DNA of 64,000 bases from Petrimonas sulfuriphila (GTDB lineage: Bacteria; Bacteroidota; Bacteroidia; Bacteroidales; Dysgonomonadaceae): assembly GCA_038561985.1 (NCBI GenBank), contig CP073276.1, positions 2,852,001 through 2,916,000 of the forward strand. Direction: 5' to 3'. Shown piece after piece: positions 38,364 to 47,199 of this stretch (positions within the stretch are counted from its first letter, which is position 1; each line of letters opens with the position of its first letter). Below the pieces are notes generated by a model. The model did not search any database, was not told the origin of the DNA, and worked only from the letters and a program-made list of their open reading frames with translations. The position numbers and the translations under genes were made by a program.

Positions 38364-39008
38364 ATGGAACGATTAAATGCTGCTGACAGAGAGATTAACG
38401 AGCCGGTAAGAAGAATAAGTTATCCGACTTACTTCTTCCTGGGTACTACAATTATTTTGGCTCTCTTGCTGGGAATAAATAGAATCAACGGAACCCGGAC
38501 TAAAAAATACGATACATCCACAGTTCTTAGTAAAATTGTTCATATTCAGGAGCTTGCTACGGTCAAATACAGCTATTCGGGAGTGATTGGCTTCAAAGAT
38601 AATTTTAAAATACTGAACATCAGTGTTCCGCTTACCGACAAGTATTTCCTGTTGAAATACAACGGATACCTGAAGGCCGGCGTAGATTTCAGCCGGGTAA
38701 AAGTGAATATTAACGGTGAAAATGTTCACGTTTCAATGCCCCGTGCTCAAATTTTCGATGTGGTTATTGATGAAAACAGCGTAAAGGTTTACAATGAAAG
38801 TGAAAATGCGTTTAATCCTATAAAAATATCGGATTACAACAAAGCCCTGATCGGTGAGAAAGAAACGATGAGACAGGACGCTATCCGGCAAGGGGTATTG
38901 AATGATGCCAATAGTCAGGCTGAGCTTGCGGTAAAATCACTGTTGCAGGAAATGGGTTTCAAAAATATTCACATTACGTTGGAGGTTGTTATTCCGGAGT
39001 TGCATTGA
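38364..39008 (+). CDS. DUF4230 domain membrane-anchored protein
   Basis: A 214-residue protein with one N-terminal membrane helix at about 22-40 (TYFFLGTTIILALLLGINRI) and a soluble DUF4230-type domain: VHIQELATVKYSYSGVIGFK, DKYFLLKYNGYLKAGVDFS and SMPRAQIFDVVIDE. DUF4230 proteins are common in Bacteroidota and Firmicutes and have no known function. The next gene follows 21 bp later and is also a membrane protein, so they may act together. Confidence 0.8.
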   Translation: MERLNAADREINEPVRRISYPTYFFLGTTIILALLLGINRINGTRTKKYDTSTVLSKIVHIQELATVKYSYSGVIGFKDNFKILNISVPLTDKYFLLKYNGYLKAGVDFSRVKVNINGENVHVSMPRAQIFDVVIDENSVKVYNESENAFNPIKISDYNKALIGEKETMRQDAIRQGVLNDANSQAELAVKSLLQEMGFKNIHITLEVVIPELH

Positions 39009-39029
39009 CAAAATAAAAATCAAATAACT

Positions 39030-39554
39030 ATGAAATTTACGACAAAACTTTTTCTTGCCTGGATGTTTATTTTTTTGATATTTTACATTACTGTAATTGC
39101 TATCATCAGTTTGTTCTGGGGTATTCGCATCCAGTTTTGGCAACTGTTGCTTGTTTTTTTCATTGCAGGTGTTTTGCCTCCGGCAGTCATAACGTGGTTC
39201 TTCTATAAAAGATTGGATTATATGGAATCCGAAAATCCGGATCCTCCGGCATTTTCGGGGCAAAAGAAGGCCCTGCTGGCCTTCAGGGCCAGGTCGAACA
39301 ATCTTTATGCTGAAATGTTGCAAAAGATTGACAAAAGTTTCATTGTTTCCTATTCCGACAAAGAGGCACGTGTTGTCAAGTTCCGGACCGATTGCCGGAT
39401 TATGTCGTGGGGCGTTTGCGGATATGTCAGGCTTCTGGACGATGGCAAGGCGGAAGCGATTGTCTACCCAATGAATGCGGATTCAAAAAGAGAAGAGAAG
39501 ATCTTGCTCCAAACGCTCCGGTTATTGAAATCGGTGCTGAACCCGCAGGGATAA
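39030..39554 (+). CDS. Small membrane protein of unknown function
   Basis: A 174-residue protein with two N-terminal membrane helices (about 7-30 and 37-58), then a soluble domain of about 110 residues (NNLYAEMLQKIDKSFIVSYS, DCRIMSWGVCGYVRLLDDGK). I do not recognise the family. Codon use and spacing to the DUF4230 gene make it a credible gene. Confidence 0.6.
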   Translation: MKFTTKLFLAWMFIFLIFYITVIAIISLFWGIRIQFWQLLLVFFIAGVLPPAVITWFFYKRLDYMESENPDPPAFSGQKKALLAFRARSNNLYAEMLQKIDKSFIVSYSDKEARVVKFRTDCRIMSWGVCGYVRLLDDGKAEAIVYPMNADSKREEKILLQTLRLLKSVLNPQG

Positions 39555-39571
39555 CCTATAAGGCAGTTGAC

Positions 39572-40120
39572 TTATCCCCGATCAAACGGATACCCTTCAC
39601 AATACAGAATAACGCGTTTGCCCAGAAATTTCAAGAAATCGTTATGTTGTTCCTTGGTAATCATCTTCGGATAACTGAGGATGAGTAGCTCAATGGGTTG
39701 CCCTTCCAACCGGTAAGGCAGGTGCATAAACCGGTAAGGCGTAAGGGTAAATCCGGCACGTTCGTAAAATTGGAGCCGCCTTACGGACAACTCATTTATC
39801 AACGGATCTATTTCGAGAATGATGGTGTGGTTGGAATCGCGCAAATAACGAAGCAGTTGAGACCCAAAACCGTGTCCGCGTAATCCGGGGGCAATGGCCA
39901 AATATTCCAGGTACCGGTACATGTCCCATTCCCAATAAAACAACAACCCTATCAGTTCACCGTCTTCCCACGCCGATACCGGATGAAATTGCGGATCGGA
40001 ACAGGCACGGACGTGATCTTTCATTTTGCGCCTTTCAGCGATGGGAAAGCTCGACTCATACAATTCCCAGACCTTGTTCCACCTGCTTTTGTCCGATTGC
40101 TCTATGCGTAAAAATTCCAT
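39572..40120 (-). CDS. GNAT family N-acetyltransferase
   Basis: A 182-residue GNAT protein. YLAIAPGLRGHGFGSQLLRY is a clear acetyl-CoA motif (xxGxGxG/A) at about 83-102, followed by ILEIDPL and RRLQFYERAGFTLTPYRFMH. The substrate is unknown. It converges with the preceding gene and lies 17 bp upstream of nothing else on its strand. Confidence 0.85.
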   Translation of the reverse strand: MEFLRIEQSDKSRWNKVWELYESSFPIAERRKMKDHVRACSDPQFHPVSAWEDGELIGLLFYWEWDMYRYLEYLAIAPGLRGHGFGSQLLRYLRDSNHTIILEIDPLINELSVRRLQFYERAGFTLTPYRFMHLPYRLEGQPIELLILSYPKMITKEQHNDFLKFLGKRVILYCEGYPFDRG

Positions 40121-40137
40121 GATTAATTATTTTTACT

Positions 40138-40854
40138 CTATATTTCACATGTCCCGTCTGCATTGCACGATTTACCTTTCTTTACCTCCATATTGCCCAG
40201 GGTGGTATTTGCCTTTTTCCAGCTTTCGTAAGCCTGATTGAGTGTATCCAGGAAAACCTGTACCGGTTCCGACCCGATGATGGCCTGTTTACGTTCGAAC
40301 AGAAAAGTAGGGACCGTATCTATTCCCAGTTGATGCGCCTCCTGAACATCCTGTTCCACTTCGGCTATAAAGTCGTCTCCGGCAAAGAGCCGGGCTATCT
40401 CTGTTGCATCAAGTCCTGCTTTCACTCCAATTTCCGTCAGGATCTTGATATCGCTGTAATCCTGTGCATCTTCGAAGTATGCTTTCGATATGAGCGATAA
40501 AACGTTCGAGGAGAGGTTTCTCCTTGCAGCCAGTTTTACCAGCCTGTGTGCGTCGAGTGTATTCGCTGCGAAAGCGTTTGGCAGGTTGAACCTCACTCCC
40601 GCGTTTTTTGCCAGTTGCTCGATGTAAGCAAACATCTGTTTTAACTTGTTTTCCGGAAGTCCGGCGGTTTTTAATAAATAATCCACTACCGAGTAGCCGT
40701 TTCCTTTACCGGGCAAATCCGGGTTTAACCGGAAGGATTTTATGACCAATTCAACTTCATCGGCGTGCGCAAATTGCTGCATGGCCTGTTCATAATGAAT
40801 CTTGCCTATGTAACAATAGGGACACATGATATCTGTCCAAACTTCAACTTTCAT
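40138..40854 (-). CDS. DsbA/FrnE family thiol oxidoreductase
   Basis: A 238-residue protein without signal peptide, starting MKVEVWTDIMCPYCYIGKIH, with the CPYC active site at 11-14. The helical insertion and the cis-proline region GIDTVPTFLFERKQAIIGSE fit the FrnE/2-hydroxychromene-2-carboxylate isomerase-like DsbA family. Its position in the cytoplasm and the odd C-terminal tail SCNADGTCEI, with two more cysteines, set it apart from periplasmic DsbA. It is the first of several thiol-redox genes in this part of the window. Confidence 0.87.
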   Translation of the reverse strand: MKVEVWTDIMCPYCYIGKIHYEQAMQQFAHADEVELVIKSFRLNPDLPGKGNGYSVVDYLLKTAGLPENKLKQMFAYIEQLAKNAGVRFNLPNAFAANTLDAHRLVKLAARRNLSSNVLSLISKAYFEDAQDYSDIKILTEIGVKAGLDATEIARLFAGDDFIAEVEQDVQEAHQLGIDTVPTFLFERKQAIIGSEPVQVFLDTLNQAYESWKKANTTLGNMEVKKGKSCNADGTCEI

Positions 40855-41008
40855 CTGTTTTATTTAATAATTGCTTTTTACAACCCTTTAAACACCCGAT
40901 CTGAATTTTTGTTTATAATACACTTATTTAAAACAACAAATTTGCCGAACGACTATTCGATTCCTCCTGAGAGGCTGCTCTTTATTTCCGGAGTTCTTTG
41001 GCTGGTTT

Positions 41009-42535
41009 TCATTCTTCCAATAATTTATCAATTTTCGTCTTGGTTCCCGGTAAAGAAGGAAGTATATGGTTGCCAAAATCCACCATTACGCCGTTTTTGT
41101 CGAAGAGCAGGAAATAAGGGACGCTGCTTTTTGTGTTGAAACGCTTGTTGATGTCCTGCCATTCCTTGTCGGAAAGGGCAATGTGAATGCCGGGAAGATC
41201 GAGACTTGCAATGATGTTTTTCCCGCGTTCGGTTTCACCGTCCAGCCACAGATACGCAAACACAATGGGTTTGTCGGCAAGTTCTTCATGGAGCTGTTTG
41301 CTGTATGGTATTTGCCTCATGCACGGTCCGCACCACGTCGCACAGATATCCACATACACTACCTTCCCCGGATTGGAGTCGAGAACCTGTTTTACGATAT
41401 TGGCAGAATCGGTTATCAGCGAACCTCTTCCGTGTAATTCAACGGCGTTTCTTCCTAAAACGGCATCGGAATACACGCGCGGATTGGCGTTGTAGGCTTT
41501 CACCTGATTGTATTGGTTGTTGAGTGTGGTACGCAAAAATGGATCGGTAATTGTTTTGTTTATCATAACGCGGTTACTATCGATCCAGTCCGTTTTGTGA
41601 GCTTGAAGATGAATAATATTCAGGAAACCGGCGAAGGCGAATTGAGACAAATAGACGTTTTTTGAACTTGATTTTAATTTTTCCAGTATCTTATTCAATA
41701 ACTGAGCGTTGTTTAACTGAGCTTCGTTTGTTTTGGGGTAGAATTCGGGATAATTTTCTTCTATTACATATCTCGAAAATCCGTTCACCGCCTTAAAATT
41801 ATCCGCCATGATTATGGAATTATCCACTCCCTTTTCAAATTCTTTCACAAAATCGTAATACATTTCCCGTTCTTTGCCCGTCGGTTCTTTTTTTGTGCGG
41901 ATGGTGTGCTGATAGGGATATAAGAACAGCGCGTTGTAATAATCCAACGCCACTTGCTTTTTTGCCCACGTGTTAAATGTTTCCGATGTGCTGTTTTCTT
42001 GTTGAAAAACGGCAAGTTTTTGTAAGGTTTCGTCGTATTGTTTTTTGGTTTCTGCTTTGTAATCCGAAAACGAGAGTTCATACAGTTGCGAATAACGTCC
42101 CAGGTATTGGTTGCGGAATGCGTTAATGTGCTTGTTCAACTCTGCGCTCGTTCCCCTGAAAACGGTATGTGTGATGTTTTGGAAATCCTTTTCGATATAC
42201 AAGCTGTCACCCGGAGCGATAACGATGCGGTCTTCCACCGGAACGAACGATATTTCACGGGTGGTGATGGGGTAAATTTCGAAACGGAACAATCCGTCTT
42301 CGGTAAGGGGCACGGTGTACATGGCTTCATTCCCGTAGAAATCGGGCAATGTTATTTCGAGCAGTTTCACGTGCGGATAGACATCCCTGTTGATTATTTT
42401 CCCGGTAATAATGGCCTTTTCTCCCAAGTCTGTTTTCTCTCCGGTGAATATGGGCGGCATTCTGTTCTCTTTCTGCCGCTGGCAGACGGAGAGAATAAGA
42501 ATAAGGGAGAGGAAGAGGATTGTTTTGGGTTTCAT
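41009..42535 (-). CDS. TlpA-type thioredoxin lipoprotein (copy 3)
   Basis: A 508-residue lipoprotein (signal peptide, lipobox LSVC) with a beta-rich N-terminal part of DUF4369 type, a helical middle, and a C-terminal TlpA/AhpC-TSA thioredoxin domain. The active site ATWCGPC has cysteines at 402 and 405, and the cis-proline region is SSVPYFLLF. It probably faces the periplasm and reduces or exchanges protein disulfides. It is last of three same-strand TlpA genes, with a 55-bp gap to the next. Confidence 0.85.
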   Translation of the reverse strand: MKPKTILFLSLILILSVCQRQKENRMPPIFTGEKTDLGEKAIITGKIINRDVYPHVKLLEITLPDFYGNEAMYTVPLTEDGLFRFEIYPITTREISFVPVEDRIVIAPGDSLYIEKDFQNITHTVFRGTSAELNKHINAFRNQYLGRYSQLYELSFSDYKAETKKQYDETLQKLAVFQQENSTSETFNTWAKKQVALDYYNALFLYPYQHTIRTKKEPTGKEREMYYDFVKEFEKGVDNSIIMADNFKAVNGFSRYVIEENYPEFYPKTNEAQLNNAQLLNKILEKLKSSSKNVYLSQFAFAGFLNIIHLQAHKTDWIDSNRVMINKTITDPFLRTTLNNQYNQVKAYNANPRVYSDAVLGRNAVELHGRGSLITDSANIVKQVLDSNPGKVVYVDICATWCGPCMRQIPYSKQLHEELADKPIVFAYLWLDGETERGKNIIASLDLPGIHIALSDKEWQDINKRFNTKSSVPYFLLFDKNGVMVDFGNHILPSLPGTKTKIDKLLEE

Positions 42536-42590
42536 TTAATATTATTTTTTACTTTTTTCGTTTAAGTAGCGGCTGCTTTTGAAGAAGCAG

Positions 42591-43778
42591 CTACTGTAAT
42601 ATATCTTTCAATTTTTCTTTCAACGATCCTTTTCCGTAGCCCGACCACATTTTTTGGACAATGCCGTCGGGCGAAATAAGAATATAAAAGGGTATTCCGC
42701 GAATGCCGTAACGACTTACGTAACCCTCCATCCCCAAGTTATCGGTTAAGTTTACCCACGGGAGTTGATGTCTTTCCAATCCGTCTTTCCATATTTTTTC
42801 CGTGTCGGTGGTGATGCTGATGATGGTCAATTTATCCTTGTGGGCTTCGTGAATTTCTTTCATTTCGGGGAAAGCGGCAATGCAAGGCGCGCAGCCCACG
42901 CCCCAGAAGTCTAGTAACAGGTATTTCCCCTGGAAATCTTCGGCAATTCTGTGCGGATTACCTTGCGGGTCATATAACTCGGCATTGGCCATGGGTTGTC
43001 CCTCCTGAACAAGCTGCATGGGGAAAATATAGCGATGAATGAGTTGCCCTTTGGGGCTTTGCTTTTGTTCATCGCTAAGGCGGTTGTACAGGTGCTGGAG
43101 CCGTTTTATGTTCCTTTCGGGATAAGAGGCGGTGTTTTTGTAGGATACGGCATAACCTGCATAGTCCGCCAGCTTGTTTATCCAGCTTTTTGTGACAGGT
43201 TGTGTTGCCATAACATCAAAGATAACACGGTGTTGAATAAAACCGATACTGTCCATTTGATCTCGAAGCCGACGGGATTCCTTACGAACAGATTCCATTT
43301 CATTGCTGTTGGTTTGCTGCATTCGGTCAATGGAACGATAATAGAGTAGAAGTAACGAGTCGGACGTTGAAGATAATACACCCAGGGCATTCCTATATAT
43401 TTCCTCTTCCTGTTGTTCCTTGACGTTACTTTCAATATTCCACGAAGAAAGATAATATCCTATTCCCGTAATTTTGGTTCTGGAACCAGGGGCAATCCAT
43501 ATAAGGGCTGTTGTCATGGGATAATTATTGCCATAAACCATAAAACTAAGCATTTGGAGCGAATCTGTATTTCCTTCAAAGCTAAATTTCCCGTTACGGA
43601 CAGTGTCTTTCATAAAAAGGGTTCCAACATTACCTTCTATGGTAAATAACTGGGCAACATCGCCATCGACAACATGATCAATTTGTCCGATAATCTTAAA
43701 TGTGTTGCCCGGTTGGTTGCAAGCGGTGGAAGCAAGTATTGCGAAAAAGGTCGATAGTAAATAATATACTGTTTTCAT
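42591..43778 (-). CDS. TlpA-type thioredoxin lipoprotein (copy 2)
   Basis: A 395-residue lipoprotein (lipobox STACNQPG) with a DUF4369-like N-terminus (IDHVVDGDVAQLFTIEGNVG) and a C-terminal thioredoxin domain. Its active site FWGVGCAPC departs from the usual WCxPC: the tryptophan is three residues upstream and G precedes the first cysteine (296; second at 299). Cis-proline region IRGIPFYIL. A TATCTTTA box (minus strand, at about 43807-43814) lies upstream, one base off the -7 consensus. Confidence 0.85.
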   Translation of the reverse strand: MKTVYYLLSTFFAILASTACNQPGNTFKIIGQIDHVVDGDVAQLFTIEGNVGTLFMKDTVRNGKFSFEGNTDSLQMLSFMVYGNNYPMTTALIWIAPGSRTKITGIGYYLSSWNIESNVKEQQEEEIYRNALGVLSSTSDSLLLLYYRSIDRMQQTNSNEMESVRKESRRLRDQMDSIGFIQHRVIFDVMATQPVTKSWINKLADYAGYAVSYKNTASYPERNIKRLQHLYNRLSDEQKQSPKGQLIHRYIFPMQLVQEGQPMANAELYDPQGNPHRIAEDFQGKYLLLDFWGVGCAPCIAAFPEMKEIHEAHKDKLTIISITTDTEKIWKDGLERHQLPWVNLTDNLGMEGYVSRYGIRGIPFYILISPDGIVQKMWSGYGKGSLKEKLKDILQ

Positions 43779-43848
43779 GCCTATTATTTTTTCGTAGTTT
43801 AGGCTTTAAAGATAGGAAAAATGTTCTAAAACGGGTTCCCTTTAACTA

Positions 43849-45060
43849 TTATTTCAATAAGCCATGGATAAGTCCCCTGATTTCATTATCCACTGAAGCC
43901 TGATAACCCGTAATCCTTTTGTGTACAATATGGTTTTTGTCCATTAAAATGAAAACAGGGAAAGCTTGTATGCCATAAGCATCTCTTACGGCTTCTGTCC
44001 CGTGTAGGAAGTTAAAACCTGCATTTACCCGTTTTTTGTATGCCTGTACTCCGCTGATATTTTTGCACGTGAGTTCAATGGCATAAAAAACAAAGTCGGC
44101 ATTTGGGTATTCTTGCGTCAATTTATTGAGAAACGGAACCGAAGCGCGGCAAGGGCCACAGCCCGCACTTGTAAATTGTAACAAAACCACCTTGCCTTTA
44201 TCGTTGTTGAGTGAAATCTCTTGACCGTCGGTTTGGGTAAGCGTCCATCCAGGCGCAGGGTTGCCTATCAGGTTATCAACGTCATCGCCTGATGTTTTTT
44301 TCTTATCGCCGTAGTATCGTATCTCGTAACCTTCCGGAAAATAGCCCGTAACATCCACATCTTCTATTTTATTGTTGTTGAATGTGGCATCGCTCACGGT
44401 CTCAGCACTGATGTTGTGAGACATCTCCCTACGGTATTTATACGGCAGGTTTGTTTTTTTATCTATCCAGATTTCGTATCTCGACGTGGGGTCTTCATCC
44501 CTAAATGGCGGATCGGGAATTTTATACGCCCTGCCAAAGAACTCCACTTGCCTGTCTTCGTGGATGGTTAGTTTCAAGTGGAATGTGTTTTCGTTACCCC
44601 TTTTTTCGAGCGTGATGCTGTCCTTCGTGGTAAGAATATACCGCAAAATGCTTTTGGTATAGTTGTAGAAAGGAGGTCCGACTGGACGGAACGGCAGGTT
44701 CCGGTCCACTTTGAAACTGTCAATCATTATGCCTTTGTGCTCTTCAAATACCGACGCTTTCATTTTCCCGTCGTAAGCGTAGTATAAATGAGAATGGTTG
44801 TCAGCTGATGTCTGTATTTCGATTGCCCCGATGGTTGTATCCGAAGGGTTATCGTATTCCCGGATAAAATAGGTCAGGTCATAAACGACTGCCGTATCAC
44901 CGGGGTGCCACGTTTCTACTCTTGAGTAGTAGGTGGCCGATTGAATCTCTTCCAGATTATCCAGTACGGTTTTCAGGTAATCTTTTGTTCCTTTGGGCTG
45001 CGAGCAAGACATTGCCGATAATGTGATGAACGTCGTAAGTAAAATGGTTGCCGTTTTCAT
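43849..45060 (-). CDS. TlpA-type thioredoxin lipoprotein (copy 1)
   Basis: A 403-residue lipoprotein (lipobox SAMSCSQPKG). The N-terminal about 250 residues are beta-rich, like outer-membrane lipoprotein carrier-type domains, and the C-terminal domain is a thioredoxin with FTSAGCGPC, cysteines at 301 and 304. Again the usual Trp before the first Cys is missing. It starts a three-gene same-strand run and is divergent from the membrane winged-helix regulator. A TATCTTTA box at 45091-45084 on the minus strand is a weak promoter candidate. Confidence 0.83.
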   Translation of the reverse strand: MKTATILLTTFITLSAMSCSQPKGTKDYLKTVLDNLEEIQSATYYSRVETWHPGDTAVVYDLTYFIREYDNPSDTTIGAIEIQTSADNHSHLYYAYDGKMKASVFEEHKGIMIDSFKVDRNLPFRPVGPPFYNYTKSILRYILTTKDSITLEKRGNENTFHLKLTIHEDRQVEFFGRAYKIPDPPFRDEDPTSRYEIWIDKKTNLPYKYRREMSHNISAETVSDATFNNNKIEDVDVTGYFPEGYEIRYYGDKKKTSGDDVDNLIGNPAPGWTLTQTDGQEISLNNDKGKVVLLQFTSAGCGPCRASVPFLNKLTQEYPNADFVFYAIELTCKNISGVQAYKKRVNAGFNFLHGTEAVRDAYGIQAFPVFILMDKNHIVHKRITGYQASVDNEIRGLIHGLLK

Positions 45061-45257
45061 AAAATTATTTTTTGTTTTATGGGTAAAGATAGCTTTTACA
45101 TCTTCTTCCTAAAGAAAAAGTTGCCTCACATTTACCTCACATTTTACAGTGTTCTGTTTATGTGGCGTTTTCAAGCAGATATTTTTACGATAAAATCGTA
45201 TTTGTATTTCCAATAATCAAATCAAAGCACTATTTTTGCACTATCTACTTGGCAGAA

Positions 45258-46211
45258 ATGACGAATTTACAACAAAGGCAACTGGTAAAAGGACTCCGCA
45301 TAACCGGAGTTGGCCTTGCTGTCGTGATTCTTGTAATTATCGCAAAGGGGTGGCAAGGCTATTGGAAGACCGAAGTTGCTCTTAAAGAAACGATAAATTC
45401 TATTTTTGTACAATCGGTTAAAGATGCGGTGCGACTGAAGGCAGTGAACAAGCCTGACGTCAGGGGTGTGACCATCTCCGTGCCCGCGAAAACATCTTCA
45501 AAATCCACCAGAAGTTCCGAGATATATGTTTCACAGGATTACAAGCTGTTGATGGATAGGGTGAATGCAGATACCATTAATCGGGTCTTTCGGCAGAGAT
45601 TGCGGGAAAGGATACCGGCTGTCCGCTCTTATGTGCTGGTGGATTACGGAGGTAACAGCAGTGTGAGCGATGACACGCTAAGTTGTAGCATACGGCATAG
45701 AACACCTGTTTTACATCAGGAAGTTTTTAACGAAATAAGTTATCGGGGCCTGGTTTGTTATTCTCCGTCGGTTGTTTTCAAAGAAATGTCCAAAGGTGTT
45801 TTACATGTTCTTCTACTTATTGTTTTATTATTGTTGATGCTATTTGCTTATCTACTTACAAAAAAGTATGGGATTCGGAGAAATACCATTGTCCGTCATC
45901 GCAACGGAACGTGGAATATCGGATACACCTTCTTTAATCCCGTGTCGGGCAAATTGCGGTGCGAAGAAAAAACCGTCAGTTTGCCTGCCCAGCAACTCAA
46001 AATCTTTCAATGGTTACTCGAAGATGAAAATCATCGCATAGAAAAAATCGTATTACAGGAAACTTTTTGGGCGGGAAGCTTCACGGGATACAACAGTATG
46101 ACCGGTTCTATAAACCGTTTACGCAATTATCTGAACGAAGTGGGATGCGACTTTACAGTTTCTACTGAAAAGGGTAGTGACTGGTATGAATTGGTTGTGA
46201 AAGAGAAATAA
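45258..46211 (+). CDS. Membrane-anchored winged-helix regulator (ToxR/CadC-like plan)
   Basis: About 317 residues from the ATG at 45258; the frame opens at 45162 but this start is more natural. Order: membrane helix at about 12-30, a periplasmic region of about 140 residues, a second helix at about 187-210, and a C-terminal OmpR/PhoB-type winged helix in the cytoplasm (LPAQQLKIFQWLLEDENHRI, SMTGSINRLRNYLNEVG). This is the reverse of ToxR, where the DNA-binding domain is N-terminal. It is divergent from the TlpA genes and may sense periplasmic conditions to control them. A -7-like TATTTTTG is at 45231-45238. Confidence 0.75.
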   Translation: MTNLQQRQLVKGLRITGVGLAVVILVIIAKGWQGYWKTEVALKETINSIFVQSVKDAVRLKAVNKPDVRGVTISVPAKTSSKSTRSSEIYVSQDYKLLMDRVNADTINRVFRQRLRERIPAVRSYVLVDYGGNSSVSDDTLSCSIRHRTPVLHQEVFNEISYRGLVCYSPSVVFKEMSKGVLHVLLLIVLLLLMLFAYLLTKKYGIRRNTIVRHRNGTWNIGYTFFNPVSGKLRCEEKTVSLPAQQLKIFQWLLEDENHRIEKIVLQETFWAGSFTGYNSMTGSINRLRNYLNEVGCDFTVSTEKGSDWYELVVKEK

Positions 46212-46502
46212 AAACGGGACAACCTGGGATATTTATAAAATAAAAATAGTGTGATGTTTTATTCTTATAATTATCTAACTTGTAGTGCAGACAGAAGAGA
46301 AAACGAGCAATGCTGAGGAGCAACTCGTCATTAATACGGTTGCGGGAGGCTAAGCCTGACTAATAGGGAGCTCAATACAATAAATTTCCTGTTTTTGTAT
46401 CTAGGTTTGCCGCTCCCATATCTTAAAAAACCTACCGAGAAATTTTACTTTTCGAGTATTATCTTAGCGAAATTGTAATTTCATAAAACTACCGTAAATA
46501 AT
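46212..46502. other. Intergenic region, nothing recognised
   Basis: Just under 300 bases between the membrane regulator and the broken recombinase. I see no gene, no tRNA and no clear terminator. Confidence 0.4.
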
Positions 46503-47019
46503 ATGGTAATAATGGGTTACGCCCGTGTTAGCACCAAAGAACAAAATTTAGATTTACAGTTGGATGCGTTGAAAAAAGCTGAATGCACTGAAATTTTCTC
46601 TGAAAAATATCCGCCACTAAAGAACGCCCCGAACTGGAGAATGCCTTGGCCGATCCTTAAGAAATCTTGTCAACATTGTAGACACCCTTTATAAAAGAGG
46701 TGTCGGATTCAGAAGCATTCAAGACGGGATTGATCCCAGAACTCCATTAGGCAGGTATCAGTTTGCTATTTTCGCGGTGTTGGCCGAGTACGAACGCGAA
46801 ATAATTATAGAGAGAACCAAGGCCGGATTATTGGCTGCCAAAGAATGTGGACGTTTGGGTGGCCGAAAGAAGGGCCTCAGTCCTGAAGCCAAAAAAACAG
46901 CTAAAGCAGCAGTTTCGTTGTATAAAAGCAATGAAAATAATGTAAATGAGATTTGCGATATTTTAAATATCAGTAAATTGACACTGTATCGCCACTTGAA
47001 AAGTGAAAGCGTAAATTAA
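46503..47019 (+). pseudogene. Serine recombinase (resolvase/invertase), frameshifted and internally deleted
   Basis: The N-terminal part ([20 protein letters not shown]) has the catalytic serine region of small serine recombinases. The frame is lost near 46606, where the correct sequence ([16 protein letters not shown]) continues in another frame. At about 46650-46653 a piece of the catalytic domain that normally holds the WKLDRLGRS arginine motif is missing, and the sequence resumes as [18 protein letters not shown]. The C-terminus (VLAEYEREIIIERTKAGLLA, NEICDILNISKLTLYRHLKS) is intact. It marks the left edge of the peptide island and suggests past mobility. Confidence 0.8.
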
Positions 47020-47199
47020 ATAAAAGGTAATTTCCTATGAGTGTAAAACTCATAATGATTGTATAGAAAACTTTTAGTTGGTTTTATGTTTTAAAACATA
47101 AAATTTTATTTTTTTTATCGAAAATTTATACGTTACTTTAACGCATAAATAATTATTTAATAACTATTTATGTCTTTTCAATCATGAAACATAATTAAT

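Noticed and set aside
46212-46502. A possible tRNA or small RNA gene in the GC-richer part near 46320-46380
   Set aside because: No T-loop GGTTCRANYCC-type sequence or acceptor stem could be matched.
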